Positions 11,538 through 24,390 of a stretch of 64,000 bases of DNA are shown piece after piece; within the stretch, counting starts at the first letter, position 1, and each line of letters opens with the position of its first letter. The stretch spans positions 186,001 through 250,000 of the forward strand of contig CADCXA010000069.1 in the NCBI GenBank assembly GCA_902806565.1, given 5' to 3'. A program made the translations under genes and the position numbers. This stretch comes from Hypoxylon rubiginosum. Lineage: Eukaryota > Ascomycota > Sordariomycetes > Xylariales > Hypoxylaceae. The notes beneath the pieces are model-generated. The model saw only the letters and a program-made list of their open reading frames with translations, searched no databases and was not told the origin of the DNA.

Positions 11538-14500
11538 ATGTCTCGGAATGCCACTCTTTCGCCCTCGGCACCGCGCCGAGCTGCGCAGTGGACGTCGCAT
11601 TTGCGACAGTTCAGCAAGTCCAGCTTAGACAAGACTTCGACCGACTCGCCCTTATCTCCCGACACCGCATCTAGCAACTCGACTGCTCGAGAACCTCCCT
11701 CGTCGAAACGAGCAAACGAACGAATATGCAGTGTGACTATCAACGAATCCGTCATTCGAGACGAGGTCCTCCTGAACCTCGACTTATTTGGAGGTGCTGT
11801 CCAGCCCGGCGCCTTAATGTCCATCACGCCCATCAAGTCAGATCAGGACCGCACACAAGGCACCCAGTATGGAACATTGCGACAGTCGTCCTTCCATCGA
11901 GCTTTCTCCTCGAATACCCTGAACGATGACCTATCCAAATCAGACGGTGACGTCGGCCGAAGATATGTCTTTGTCGCCAAGGACTTGCCAAAGGAGCTTA
12001 AGACTAGACAACCGAATATCGAGGTCTACGTTTCGAAACAGATAGGAATCGCATTCAACATGAGAAAGGGGACTCAAGTAGTTGTTGCTCCGGTCGATCA
12101 CCTTACACCTGCTATCGAAGCCTCCCATGTCGAACTATCCTTCAAGGATATGTACATGTCCCGCGCTGACATGTGGAGGCTGGCGGTCTCCGACCTGACC
12201 GACCGCACGGTATATAAGGGGCAAGCCCTATACTTCCTGGGGGTAATCAAAGCTACCGTGAGTACCGTTTTTGTGGAAGGGCGCAAAGCTCGGTCTGCTT
12301 TCTTCGGTCGCAACACTCGGCCTATCTTCCGAAGCGAATCGGCTAGATACGTGCTATTCATACAGATGGCGCGGGAGATGTGGGACTTCGACTCGGACGG
12401 CTCAGGTGAGATCATGTTCTATAAAGTTGTAAACGGATTCCTACCAGCTCTGTTCAAGAAATGGGCCTTGCTCCAGGTGAAACACCTTGTTAGTATTGTA
12501 CTCTTTGCGCGTGTCGAGTATGATACCGGGTTGACTACCGAGCTGGCAACATCAACCCTCCACAGCGATTATTACACCGGGTTTCAAACCTCCGGAGACA
12601 AACGTCCGTTCAAGGATTTCTACCGCGTCGTCGTGAGTGAGATGTCTAGTGGGGAGTGGACCAAGATACTGCATCAGCTGAAGATGGAATTTAATGTCTT
12701 TCGCCGTGACATTAGCCTTCATCATCGGGATGCCATGAGCAGCGCAATGGAAATCCCCGAGGACTCCTCTGCGAAGGGCACGTCCACCGGTAAGATCAAA
12801 GCACAGTCTTCTTTGGCCATGTACGGGAATTTTCTCGAAGCCATCAACTTGGCGTCATCCCTATATGCGCATGACTATGTTGATCGCGATCTTTTACGTA
12901 CCGGCATCTCGATAGTCGTCATCAGTCCAGGTCCGGGTGTTTTCGAAGTCGAATATGAGTCCCTGCGACGGACGACGGAGGCTCTAGTCGGCAACGGGAT
13001 CGGCATTGACCTAATATGCATACCGAATATACCTCTACATTCTGTCCCCTTATTCCGTTATCGAAATCCCCATTTCATAGAGGCGAACCAGCGATCGCAA
13101 GCCCGGTCGGTTAGAAGCCGTGAGAGCACGCCGAAGCAGCCCACTCCTTTAGCTGGTAGCTATACTACAATCACTGAATCCATGTCCCCAACGAAGGCTG
13201 CAGACTCGTCTAGCCGAAATGATGCGGCAAATTCCACGTTGTATGCCGACGAATGGTCATTCGCAGTGCCGCAGTGGTTGCATATCTCCTATTGGACTGG
13301 AAAGTCAGAGGAGGCTTTGTCTTTCCAAGGCATCACTTTGGCTGCCTCGAGCCAATCTCCAAATGACTGTCAAGACGACTTCACGATTCGATGTAGACTT
13401 TATGACCTCCAGATGAGAAGTGTGCTCGAGACTAATGAGATCGACACAACTCCGTTACACGCTGATCCTGTCTATTCGAGTACTATCAGCAATTTCGAAC
13501 CCCGGAAGAGGCTGTCGACTCCTGCTAGAAATCGAAAGGTGCCAGAAGCGTTGTTTGATCCAGTCTATGGATTCCTGAAATTCATACCGGATAAGTTGAC
13601 GAAGACCGGTGAAGGGTCACTGTGGAAGCAATTACAAAGCTTTGACGAAAACAGGGCTCGGCTCCCGGCACATCGGCCTCTACCGCCGACTCATACCTAT
13701 CGAGAACTGGAAGAGACCGCGGGGAAGCAATTAATGGAAGATGCTCACCTTTTTGGCACGTCGGTAGGAGACGCTAGAGTGACTGGTCCCTCGACCGGCT
13801 TGTCATCTAGTGTTGCGTCGTCGAGTAGGACCGGCCTAGAAGTGCCCACGTCCACTGTCGCTTCTCGACGCAGCTCTACTACTGCGAATGCCCAGTCCAG
13901 GCCTCCACCACCGGTAAGGCCACCTAAGATCATGAGACAGATTAGTCTTGGTCAGCGCGGCTTTGGTATCGCAGCCCCTAAACTAGCGACGGCCGAATTG
14001 AAAATGGAGAATGTCACCTCTGTTTCTAAAACGACTCCAGCTACGCCCATGAGATCCGCAGCTCGGCCAAGCTCTCCGATGGTGGCAAGTACTGGAAGCA
14101 TTCTACAGACTTTTGAGCACTCTGATTCGGTGACGGATTTTATGCAGACAACACCGAGCCGTCCTATTCAGATCCGAAATCAGGCGCAGACTCTAGATAC
14201 TATTAGCACATTGAAATCTGGCCAGATGCCCGCCACGCCTATTGCTAAAAGTGCGCGACCGGACGACCGAGATCTCAGACACTCAGAGGCTTTAAGAAAA
14301 GAAGACGAGAAGAGGCTTTACAACTCCAAGTTAAGGGCGGGAGGCGTGCCAGAGCTTCCTACTACGCTCTCGCCGACCACAGCCATGGCACCGTGGCTGG
14401 TCGTTCTCAACCCGTCAAACCCGAACGTGAACAGGGTCGACGATTCAATCTTGTTTAGCCGGTGGCAGCATGTTTTCCCGCGACCTTCTGAGATGAGAGT

Positions 14501-17045
14501 CATGAAATGGAAATCTTTATCATGTCCGGCTGCCGTTCCGCTGACGACGGAACACTTTCCTACACAAATTCAATTCAACACCGAATACCAGCGACAGCCG
14601 TACAACATTTCCCAAGAAGTAGAAGATGAACTTGCCGAGGAGCCAAAATCGCGGGTTGAGTTCTTGAGGGAGCTAGTCAGCGCTCGTTTCTCGCATGGAT
14701 TTCAGGTTGTGATTGGTCCGTCAGTCGCTAAAGCGTTCGATCAAAAGGCAGTGAGAATTGCAGATGTCTTCTCTATAGACAAGACAATCGGCGATGGTAC
14801 AAGCATTTTCATGAGCGTTGGTAACACAATTCACCAACTATCGTGTGTTAACGGCACCGAAGTTGAGGTGAATATCTACGTGCGGAAGCCAACCGAGTCG
14901 CTAGTGCAGATGGACCAACCGTCTTCATACAAGCCCGCAATTCGTACTCTACTCGACGAGACATACCAGACTGTTGATGTCGATATTATGACGCCAAAGC
15001 CCGAGCGTAACTGGAACTATATAGACTCGTACCTTGCCGGACATACGGACGAGATGACTGAGAACCTACGATTCTGGCGGGCTCGTTTCGTGCTCATACC
15101 AATGTATCCTCGATCCTCGGCTCCGACTGTTCGGAATGAGGACGATGAGGAAGAAGTGCGTCTCGAGGGTATAAAAAAGCTCGCCCAGCTTTGGCAACGG
15201 TACCGGTTTTTGCCGCCTTCCGAGCGTCAGTTCCAAAGTGCTGGCGCACGGAAACGGGACCCCAACCCTCTAGACATCGTCTACAAGACTGAAGACCCAT
15301 CAGTAGTAATTACTGCCGAGTTGGAGACGCTTCCGTTGTTTGAAAATGTCGAGCCGACGCATCGAAAGGGCTTGGTGTCGGATCGAGAACGGTTTTCAAA
15401 GTCCAACTTCAACGTCGCCGCCCTAGCCGAAGCAATCCAACAACCTGTCGAGCTAGGCGGGATTCGAATGCAGACACGACGATGGCATTTCCGAATCCAC
15501 TACTACTGTTTCATCGGGTCTGACATGACGACCTGGTTGCTTGACAACTTTGAAGATCTCGAGAGTCGGGAAGAAGCGGTCGAGCTCGGAAACTCTTTGA
15601 TGGTTCTCGAGGAAGAAAAGTCCAGGGACAAGGAAAAGGATACTGGCAAGGACGCAAAGAAGGATCGCGATCGTGGAATCTTCGTTCACGTCGAAAGGAG
15701 GCACCCTTTCCGCGACGGTCAATTCTTCTACCAGATCGTTAGCGATTATGCGAAGCCTCACCCGGTTGGATGGTTCAATGCGCGAAGGAGAGATATCTCG
15801 GTGCCTTCGACACCATTATCGGAAAATCTGCCGAAAGACTCGCCTCGGCCAAACGCGGCTGGGTTACAGAGGCCGATGTCTATTCACGAAGAGCACTCAC
15901 CAATCTCTGGCAGCACAACACCCACCTTGGCAACGACAAGCGGGAAGAGGTCTAAAGTTGTCCTTAGTAGGATGATGAAATACGACGTCGATCATCGCAA
16001 GAAGTCGTATCGCCCTGAGAGGATCAACTTGCACTACGATCGACTTCATAACCCTGACAATTGCTACCACATTCGCATTGACTGGATGAATGTAACGGCA
16101 AAACTGATTGAGGATGCTCTCAAGTCCTGGGCGGCAATAGCAGCGCAGCACGGCCTGCGCCTTGTCGAGGTGCCCATTGCGGAGGCGTGTCGTATCACGG
16201 AAACCAACCCTTTTCGAAGAGCCTACCGTATCAAGCTTGCACTGCCGCCCCCGACGCAACGTCCTGTAACGTACTACGACCCAAATTCTTTCGGGCCGCA
16301 GACACAGCCAGGGAAACTCTACTACCAGAAGGCGCTCCTAAGGAAATTCGACTACGTTCTCGACGTTGAGGCCGCGTCTAATTTTCCGAGTAATGTTGAT
16401 GTCAGCTACTCGTGGGGCAAGCCGGATTTCAAGTATTCCCAGTATATACACCGTTCAGGCATGATATTGGCGGAGATCACAGATGAAGGTGACTTTTTAC
16501 TTATAGCAAATAGGCTATATAGTAATCGGGCGGCCGTCTTCCAGCCCGCCCAGGCACGTCCCGATGCGGCGCCCAACGAGCGCGTCTCCCGTCTCATGAA
16601 TTCAAGCGCCTACACGAATTACGGCCTAGCCGAGCCCACGCCGATCTCATCACCGATGTTTAGGCCCGTGCTCTTTGCGACCGCGAACTCTCGAGCACCA
16701 CCCGATCCATCGTCCGGTAGTGGGACAAAACCCCTGCCAGCAGTAACAGGTAGTTTTACCCTTGGGGAGCCCGAATCGCTTAAAGACACATTAGAGGTGT
16801 TCTGCAAGGACGCGAAAGCCCTCGAAGCATTCTACAAGGAGACCCTGGAGCACGGTATAACGGGCACACCTATGGCTCGGGCAGCATCGATGGGCCCTGA
16901 CGCGGTGCCTGACGCCAGCATACCAACTCTCGTACTCGGGGGCAACAACACCAACGCAGAAGTGGGTGCTAGTCCTAGTCCCAGAGTGCCAACGCCCAAT
17001 CTAGCGGGCTCACTACTCTTTAGGCGAGGTAGTGTCCAGCATTAG
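11538..17045 (+). CDS. IML1: Vacuolar membrane-associated protein Iml1 (DEPDC5 orthologue, SEACIT/GATOR1 subunit)
   Basis: Iml1 with Npr2 and Npr3 forms SEACIT/GATOR1, the GTPase-activating complex for Gtr1 that turns TORC1 down on amino-acid starvation at the vacuole and promotes autophagy. The gene is one uninterrupted frame of 1835 codons. I place the start at the ATG at 11538; the open frame begins slightly earlier only through a TTG. The N-terminal Iml1 region is clear: IEVYVSKQIGIAFNMRKG near residue 155, YYTGFQTSGDKRPFKDFYRV near 345, VVISPGPGVFEVEYESL near 455, and the conserved IPNIPLHSVPLFRYRNPHF near 495. The middle is serine/proline-rich and probably disordered. A DEP domain starts near residue 1312 (HFRIHYYCFIGSDMTTWLL), with a charged lysine/aspartate insert before HVERRHPFRDGQFFYQ. 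The C-terminal part contains YVLDVEAASNFPSNVDVSYS. Absence of introns over 5.5 kb is notable in this window. Confidence 0.95.
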   Translation: MSRNATLSPSAPRRAAQWTSHLRQFSKSSLDKTSTDSPLSPDTASSNSTAREPPSSKRANERICSVTINESVIRDEVLLNLDLFGGAVQPGALMSITPIKSDQDRTQGTQYGTLRQSSFHRAFSSNTLNDDLSKSDGDVGRRYVFVAKDLPKELKTRQPNIEVYVSKQIGIAFNMRKGTQVVVAPVDHLTPAIEASHVELSFKDMYMSRADMWRLAVSDLTDRTVYKGQALYFLGVIKATVSTVFVEGRKARSAFFGRNTRPIFRSESARYVLFIQMAREMWDFDSDGSGEIMFYKVVNGFLPALFKKWALLQVKHLVSIVLFARVEYDTGLTTELATSTLHSDYYTGFQTSGDKRPFKDFYRVVVSEMSSGEWTKILHQLKMEFNVFRRDISLHHRDAMSSAMEIPEDSSAKGTSTGKIKAQSSLAMYGNFLEAINLASSLYAHDYVDRDLLRTGISIVVISPGPGVFEVEYESLRRTTEALVGNGIGIDLICIPNIPLHSVPLFRYRNPHFIEANQRSQARSVRSRESTPKQPTPLAGSYTTITESMSPTKAADSSSRNDAANSTLYADEWSFAVPQWLHISYWTGKSEEALSFQGITLAASSQSPNDCQDDFTIRCRLYDLQMRSVLETNEIDTTPLHADPVYSSTISNFEPRKRLSTPARNRKVPEALFDPVYGFLKFIPDKLTKTGEGSLWKQLQSFDENRARLPAHRPLPPTHTYRELEETAGKQLMEDAHLFGTSVGDARVTGPSTGLSSSVASSSRTGLEVPTSTVASRRSSTTANAQSRPPPPVRPPKIMRQISLGQRGFGIAAPKLATAELKMENVTSVSKTTPATPMRSAARPSSPMVASTGSILQTFEHSDSVTDFMQTTPSRPIQIRNQAQTLDTISTLKSGQMPATPIAKSARPDDRDLRHSEALRKEDEKRLYNSKLRAGGVPELPTTLSPTTAMAPWLVVLNPSNPNVNRVDDSILFSRWQHVFPRPSEMRVMKWKSLSCPAAVPLTTEHFPTQIQFNTEYQRQPYNISQEVEDELAEEPKSRVEFLRELVSARFSHGFQVVIGPSVAKAFDQKAVRIADVFSIDKTIGDGTSIFMSVGNTIHQLSCVNGTEVEVNIYVRKPTESLVQMDQPSSYKPAIRTLLDETYQTVDVDIMTPKPERNWNYIDSYLAGHTDEMTENLRFWRARFVLIPMYPRSSAPTVRNEDDEEEVRLEGIKKLAQLWQRYRFLPPSERQFQSAGARKRDPNPLDIVYKTEDPSVVITAELETLPLFENVEPTHRKGLVSDRERFSKSNFNVAALAEAIQQPVELGGIRMQTRRWHFRIHYYCFIGSDMTTWLLDNFEDLESREEAVELGNSLMVLEEEKSRDKEKDTGKDAKKDRDRGIFVHVERRHPFRDGQFFYQIVSDYAKPHPVGWFNARRRDISVPSTPLSENLPKDSPRPNAAGLQRPMSIHEEHSPISGSTTPTLATTSGKRSKVVLSRMMKYDVDHRKKSYRPERINLHYDRLHNPDNCYHIRIDWMNVTAKLIEDALKSWAAIAAQHGLRLVEVPIAEACRITETNPFRRAYRIKLALPPPTQRPVTYYDPNSFGPQTQPGKLYYQKALLRKFDYVLDVEAASNFPSNVDVSYSWGKPDFKYSQYIHRSGMILAEITDEGDFLLIANRLYSNRAAVFQPAQARPDAAPNERVSRLMNSSAYTNYGLAEPTPISSPMFRPVLFATANSRAPPDPSSGSGTKPLPAVTGSFTLGEPESLKDTLEVFCKDAKALEAFYKETLEHGITGTPMARAASMGPDAVPDASIPTLVLGGNNTNAEVGASPSPRVPTPNLAGSLLFRRGSVQH

Positions 17046-20000
17046 GCAATTGCAGCTCAAACACAGTCAGGATATGTGGTATGAGGCTCGTAAGAAGTTG
17101 TACGATATTACGAATTAACCATGGCGGAGTAGAGAGCATCTCCACGAGACGTCTGGAGACTTCTGGCTGCCTCGGAATGTTTTATCGGGTCCCTCACGAC
17201 TCTGAATTCAGAACTGTATATTTATTATCAGAGGGGATGGCAAGGCAGTGTCCGGCGTCTTGATAGCTAGCATCCGCTTATATCGCGTGATGGATAATGT
17301 ATGCAGATGCAGGGCGCGAGCAAATCAGCCCTATGATATTATTACAGCAGTCATTGTAACTGCGCATTATCAATGAGAGATATATTCCCCCCACAAGGGG
17401 CTGTTCATTTGTTGCGATAGTAAGAAGCAGGACTTTGCAAGGTTTCCTCGGATCGGTGTGTTCATTCGATGGCGGTGAGCTCGTAGACGTGACGCCTGAT
17501 AGGTCGCTACCCCGACGGCCGAGGCGCGGTCCTATAAGCATCTCTCGGGGCTGTGCGCCGCGCATGTCATTTTATTCGCTGTATAGGTTGGACGGCGCCA
17601 CACAGGAATGCCGCATGGCGATAGGATGCCAACATTTTTTAAACACGCCGCAGTGCCACGTAGGAGGTATATTTGACACAATTTGATAACCTGTATGGTC
17701 GAGTATCCTTTCCGTAACTCAAGCATCATCACAGCTCGCAGGCTGTCATATTGCACTTTTGAATAGGTAGGTGTGTTAGTTAGACATACATGAGTCCCGG
17801 GGGTCTCTTGACCGTTTGGCAACCTCGAGGGCCGGGCGTAACGCCGGATGGGATGCTGCAGAAAAAGAAATAGGAATCTGGGGTCAGCACGGTTATATTT
17901 ATGTGATACCTGCCTGTCTCCTATCTCCCAATAGACGGGGCGCCCAACATCCGACCCGGATGCTATGCTCGGCCGTGTAACACATATGGATCACGACATA
18001 TATATATATACCTAGAATTACCTATCGTATCTGATCTATCGATTTTTCCCCTCCGAGAATAGCATCTTCTTTTTCATTTGGAACCGATGTTCTCGGGAAA
18101 TGGTCGCTACCTACCATATGACACACTGCAGGTATCGGTTTCTACACAATATCCTATCCTACCCTAAGCTTACGTGCCCTAGACATGCCTATACAGAACT
18201 GGCCTATAGGCTATGTTATCAAACCAAGCCTCGCCCAAAGGCAACCCAACAAAAACTCCTGGTAGCAGATCCGTCTGGTCAGGAAATATGCCGAGCTTGT
18301 GCGCGTGTGGGATGACGCTAATCAGGGGTATTACAACGTGTTCTCCCCCTTGTAGGTAGTACGTATGCATTTTGCAGACTGGATGAAATCCTTTGGAGCC
18401 CAATCTATGCAGCCGGAGTTTTTATTTTAATATGTAGGTATATGTAGGTATATGTATATATATGAAGTCCATAACGTGGAGTAGGATTGCGACGCAGGAA
18501 CGACGACGAACTGATGTCTTCGCCTAACCATAATACGTCGTACACTGTACGACGTACCTAGGTACACCGTACTACCCTATGAGGTATGTGGATACCTTAG
18601 GGAGGATATTTGGTGGAAGCTTGACCAAACTTGGCAGCAAATTAGCAAATTCGGGACCCCCTTGGCCAAAGCTTGAATACAGGTCTTGTGTGTTTAAAAG
18701 AGTCATAGCGTCATTATGCATTCCGGTACTTGGGGTTTATCCCGCGTTAGATCAAGTTTTCTTTGGGGTGATTCAGAAAGAGTTAAACACTACCAATTGA
18801 AGGCGGACAACAAACAGCGACACGTAGGCAAATGTTTCAACGGGGACGGCAAAGTTTCTAGAAAACATGGAATCATGGGACGACAGTCTTATATGTATAT
18901 GTACATGTATGTTTTGCATCTTCCACTCCTTTTCTCTGCTTGGCAGCATGGTAGCTAGCGGTAATGAACGGCAGATATTGGGGAGAAAAGGAGAGAGTGG
19001 GAATAATGATTGGTATCAATCCCATGTACATACATAAAAAAAGGCGTGTCCCCGTCTCCATCTCCATCTTCATCTCCTGTAGTAATAGAATGGTACTGCC
19101 CACCGGAGGGTGTCTAACCGCTATTCATTGTCAGGCTCAGTTACCCAATCACCCTGAGGCATCCCTTCAAGTCGCTTACCTACCTAAATTCACGATTCCA
19201 CATCATTTATACGATTGAATCCCTCAATGATGAGGTAAATATATGTACTAAAAGATAAAAGATAAGCGCCACAGCTCCTTACTACATATGTACATTTGTA
19301 CCTGTGAGGCCTCCCCCACTTCTTCATACTGCCTTGTCCCCAAGGTGCTCCGTGCGGCATACTAGTACTTGGTACCCCTGCGAAGAGATCCATATCTTAA
19401 GGTACATAGGTACATTTGCAATTTAAGAAGCTTTTTAGTTCCTACCCTTCGTCAGGGACTCATCAGGGAAGTCGCCAAGCAAAATTACTCGCGTCACCAC
19501 ATACCTACCACCTAGGTATTTCACTTCCTTCACGATATCCTGCCCCCTTTAGTAGGCTTTGTCTCTGCTCACCTCGTCTTGTGGTTTTTCCAGTTCCTAC
19601 CTAGCCACTCTGGTTGTATGCCAGTCAATTCAACCTTTCATCAATACATCCAGCTCGGCGAGCTGCCTCGCATCAGAGTACTTGATATTGATATAACTTC
19701 TCAATCATTACTCTTATTCACTCTTTTCATAACTTTCCCCCAATAACAATAATCCCAGACACGTCGAGCCTACTCCTTTACATCAGGAGCCGTCCTTTTA
19801 TTGCTATTCAGCACCTCTAAGGTTAGGATAGAGTTCCGATTTGAAAGACATAAAAAGTACCGCTGGATCGCATTTCCGAAAGTGCATCTTTTCGATATCA
19901 ACGCCCAGGCGCATACCGATATACTACGTACCCCGTCCAAACCGCCCCCAAATCGACATCGACAAGGCGACCAATAATTGCCCGTTGCCTACCTTCTAGT

Positions 20001-20645
20001 ATAACTAGAGTATCATCTACCACATCGAGGGATAAGGGATAAGGCTGAGGAGTAGCGGTATACAGACCGGCCAAGATGGACGAATGTAAGTTATTGTTGA
20101 TGTACCCGGCGAGTCTCCTATCACCCACCCAACCCAGGCGCAAAAACAAAGGGAGTGCAATGCAAGGCGACCCAAGGCAACAAAGGCACAAACAAATTAC
20201 CCGCCAATCTAAGGACCATCAGGGAATCGACTATATCCCTTATTTGATACAAGGGACAGAATATATGGACAATGTCAGCCTGGTTTCACGCTGCTTCACC
20301 CTCCACAACATGCACGAATTCACACGTCCGCATGGAAGAACATAGGACTGCCGGCTGCTGTCATGTGCGCCGCGATCTCTAAGCTGCAATCAGGCCTCAT
20401 TCACATTTCATGATTGCCTTGTCATCTTTTGTCTACACCATACGATTGTTCACGTCCTTTACCGTTACCCTGCCACACTCAACACAGGCGCCGATATAAA
20501 CACACCAATATAAGAACTGTGCCAGCAATACTTACTTCCAGAACCTTACAAAATACGCGCATCCCGATTCCCCATCTTTGGCTCCCCGTTCTACGTTTCT
20601 TTACAGACCACCACTATATACCCAATTCGTATACTGAATACTTAC
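17046..20645. other. Long intergenic region
   Basis: 3.6 kb without a credible gene. It contains CCTAGGTA-type motifs (for example near 18556 and 19511), TA-rich microsatellite-like tracts (18000-18012; 18430-18465), and CTCCAT hexamer repeats around 19049-19070. The last 1 kb before 20646 is pyrimidine-rich and probably forms the promoter and leader of the Ca2+/H+ exchanger. A short ATG frame followed directly by a good donor (ATGGACGAAT then GTAAGT at 20086) hints at a spliced leader or a small upstream ORF, but I could not join it in frame to the exchanger. Confidence 0.5.
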
Positions 20646-22538
20646 ATGATGGATTTGGCAACAGTTAATATGAGAAAAATCAAGGCCAAGGCCCATCGTA
20701 TGAGTCGCCGCGATTCAAATGGCAGTGATTGGTTTAACCCCTTCCGACGCATCAACTATGGGGCCCCAAAGCGATCAAGTACTTCAGATGCGGCAGAGCG
20801 AGGATTGGCAAATTCCCAGGGCGATACAGCGGAACTGAATCCGACGTCGAGCGCGCCGGGGCGACTTTTAACACCGATTGGGCAGTCTGCGCGGAATAGC
20901 AAGGATTTGGAAGGTCATCACGACGGGCAACATGAGGCTGTACACGAGGGCCAACAGGACACATACGAATCGCAAGCAACAACGACCTTAGGAAACGACG
21001 GTGACACCAATAGTATTGTGCGACACCGTGGCCCCCAAGATAATGTGCTCGAAGACGTCGAAACTAGAACAGAGGATGAAAAGCCCAAGAAGCAGAAGAC
21101 CGGCAAATTCTTCCAGCATATCGAACCGGCTGAACCCTTTACTCCCTGGAATCAATTTCAGCGCGTTCTTCTTTCTTCGCCTATCAATATCTTATTACTG
21201 GCCGCTCCGGCAGGTATTGCCCTACACTTCATAAAATATAACGGCAACGTTGTATTCGGAGTCAATTTTATCGCTATTGTCCCGCTTGCTGCGATGCTGA
21301 GTAATGCTACCGAGGAGATTGCTATGCGCACTGGAGAAGTTCTCGGAGGTCTTATCAACGCATCTTTTGGGTATGTTCTGTCTGAAATAAGGGTTTGAAG
21401 TAGCTGCTAATTATAACCAGAAACGCTGTTGAACTGATTGTAGCCATTATCGCGCTCAAGGACGGTCAGATTAAGGTCGTACAGACCTCGTTAGTCGGTA
21501 GTATCCTTTCTAACCTCCTTCTCGTCCTCGGTTTCTGCTTCTTTTGCGGAGGTATCAACCGCAGCGAGCAGTACTTCAACACGACCGTGGCTCAGACTGC
21601 CGCCAGTCTGTTAGCTCTGGCTGTCGGTAGTCTTATAGTCCCGACCGTTTTCGCCCACACCGACGACTTCTATGCAGGCTCTATCGTCTTGAGTCCAGAT
21701 GCGGTCCCCAGTATATCTCACGGTGTAGCTCTCATCTTGCTAATCGTATATGCCTCGTATCTCTTCTTCCAGATGAAGACTCATGTGTCTCTCTTCAACG
21801 AGCAAAGCCAAAAAGTCGAGGGCAAGCCTATTTTCAAGAAGAAGCTTCCAGAGAACGCCGTTGCCTCGGGAATCGCTCAGGCGGGCGCCGGTGCTACTTA
21901 TGCGGGTATGAAAAACGACAACGGAAAGCTAAGCGAGGTGATGATGAACCCTCTAGCGCACGCAGACGATGACGATGACGAGGGACCTCAACTGAGTTTC
22001 CCTGTTGCTTTTGGCACACTAATTGGTGCAACCGTCATTATCGCGCTCTGCGCCGAAGGCATGGTCGATGGTATCAACGACATTACGTCCAGCGGCGCGA
22101 TCAGTGAGGAATTCGTCGGTCTTATTCTTCTCCCGATCGTTGGCAATGCATGCGAACACGCGACTGCGGTTACTGTTGCTGTTAAGGATAAAATGGATCT
22201 TGCCATTGGCGTTGCGATTGGATCTTCCATGCAGGTCGCTCTACTCCTTATTCCGCTTCTTGTCATCATCGGTTGGGGTATGGGCAACAATGACATGACT
22301 CTGGCCTTTGACACATTCCAAGTTATCGTTCTCTTTGTTTCGGTTCTCTTGGTAAACTATCTCATTAGCGACGGGAAGAGTCACTGGCTCGAGGGCCTCA
22401 TTTTGACCTGCCTATATGCTATCATCGCCACCTGCGCATGGTGTAAGTTACAGCTACATTTTCTTTAATTCTCTATATTGCATCGAAACTAACTTGAGCG
22501 CAGTCTACCCCGCGATTCCCGAAGGCGAATCAGGATGA
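20646..22538 (+). CDS. VCX1: Vacuolar Ca2+/H+ exchanger (VCX1/CAX type)
   Basis: Calcium/cation antiporter that by homology loads Ca2+ into the vacuole using the proton gradient. Three exons join in phase: 20646-21370, 21421-22442 and 22504-22538, encoding 593 aa. The first 170 residues are hydrophilic, like the regulatory tails of fungal CAX proteins. The two signature alpha repeats are both present: GNAVELIVAIIALKDGQI followed by QTSLVGSILSNLLLVLG, and GNACEHATAVTVAVKDKM followed by AIGSSMQVALLLIPLLV. Between the halves lies an acidic loop (HADDDDDEGPQ), as expected for the linker after TM6. Intron 1 splits the first glycine of the alpha-1 repeat. The terminal exon adds only YPAIPEGESG and a stop. 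An ATG nine codons downstream (VNMRKIKAK) is an alternative start. Confidence 0.93.
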
Positions 22539-24390
22539 AGATAATCCGAATCGAACTAAGACCGGCTTTATCAATATGCCTCGTTTTTCCACGGCAATAG
22601 TCGATTACTCGATCCTTTTTTCTTTGTATAAAATTACGGTTCGACTCTAATTCTTCAACTTGAACGCTGTACCATATTTCGATACAAGTTCGTCCTCACG
22701 GAATCTTTTGGCAACCTCGACCATTGAGTAGGTGGGTATGTTTCTTCGGATCATATACGGTCGAGCAGCCTCAGTGTACTCTACGCTTTGTCTGTACTAC
22801 GCAAACCTAGTTGTATCGAACGGAAAAGTAGAAGCGGCGTTAGGCGTTGGGAAGACCAGAAATACGATAATTGCAGTAAGATATCCAAGAAAACTTGCGA
22901 TCTTCAAAGTGCCCGGGGTTGAAGGCTACTTTTGAAGCTGATTCTAGGAGGAGAGATATTTACGTTTTAGGGGGTTGGAGGGGATTGTGAATTCTGTCTA
23001 CAATATGACGCTATAGGCTCACAAACGACAATACGTTGAATTAAGTTTTCTTTGAGTTGGGGACTACACTCTTCGAGGGGTGGTAGATTAGTAGTAGTGA
23101 AAAAAAAAATTTTTATACGATAGGGTAGTCAGATAGTGGAAGATTTCTTCACGGTTGGTGGTAGAATAATTCCAGTTAATAACTTCCCTATGTGCATTTT
23201 TTTGTGGTCAAGGGCTATGGTTACTTGTTGTGCGGCAGTATTCGGGCTGTCTAAGATACCTCTGGGGATTGCTGTCTTCCCCTTTTCTAGTCCTACCTGC
23301 TCATCCTCGTGGTGTTGTGGTACGTTAGGTAGCAAAACAAATGAACATTTTCTAATCCTCTCCTCGTTGCCCGAAAAAAAATTCTACATCCGTCGGCAAC
23401 TTGCTTCATCTGGCGTGGGCTGTTGCAGATGTTCCCGTGTCAGACAGTAAAAACAGCTTGAGCCTTTTACGAGCGCTCTGTACGATGATCAAAGTAGGGA
23501 GCAAAGCTACACTGATAGAATCCGGGACGCACAGCTACCTAATGACGTGTCTTTACCTTCCAAGCTGTTGCTGGCAGCTTGTGCGATGTATCACGTCGGG
23601 ATTCTTGTCTTGTTGATTGTGTAGGCCCTTAGTTTGTTGGGGAAGACTATTGGTTGGCTTAGGAGACGCTATTCTACACTGCAATAATTTCCTAGATGTA
23701 TCCTAGACAATCCCTTTTTATATGAAAATTTTGAATAAAACTTTCAAGTCGAGTACCTCAGGTATACATGACAGCATATCTCAAGATGATCAAATAGGTG
23801 CAATAGCACCATAATAATATAAATACACCATCCTATACCTAGATTGTCCACCCTTATAAGAGGTAATACGAATAATGAACACTGTACAGAATAATATATA
23901 GACTTGGTTAAATAAGACCGCCCCTGGTCATAGTATGTTGTCTAATTGCAAGCCGACCAATATATAGGACATTAATTTATACTAGATAGTGTCTCGAAGA
24001 CTAGAAACAAGCCATAGACATTTGCAGGTGACAATCAGGTCGCCGAACTCGCAACTGCTAAGAAATTGCAAATAATGTACGTATCTAGGTATGTTTTAGG
24101 CATAGGATTCGCGGTAACTAGGGTCAAGGCCGTAGCTACAATACGCCGGCCTGATATTGGAATTATTAGATCATTGAGACAGGTATAATGAGAAATGTGT
24201 CGAAGCATGCAAACCTCCATAGTATGTCTTAGTCTCTAATGTATTCGATATTGCTCAGAGGGTGAAGATTTGAAGACCATCATAAGTGTCTATATGGTCT
24301 TTCGCTCAAGAGTCCATAGTAGGATAGGGGGTGAACTTGCAGTATTCAAAATACTATCTAGATCCTTCGTCCTCTTCGTTAAGACGCTTC
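22539..24390. other. Convergent intergenic region
   Basis: 1.85 kb between the exchanger and the permease, which end toward each other. AT-rich, with short open frames only and no repeat I recognise; a run of nine A followed by five T sits at 23101-23114. Confidence 0.5.
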
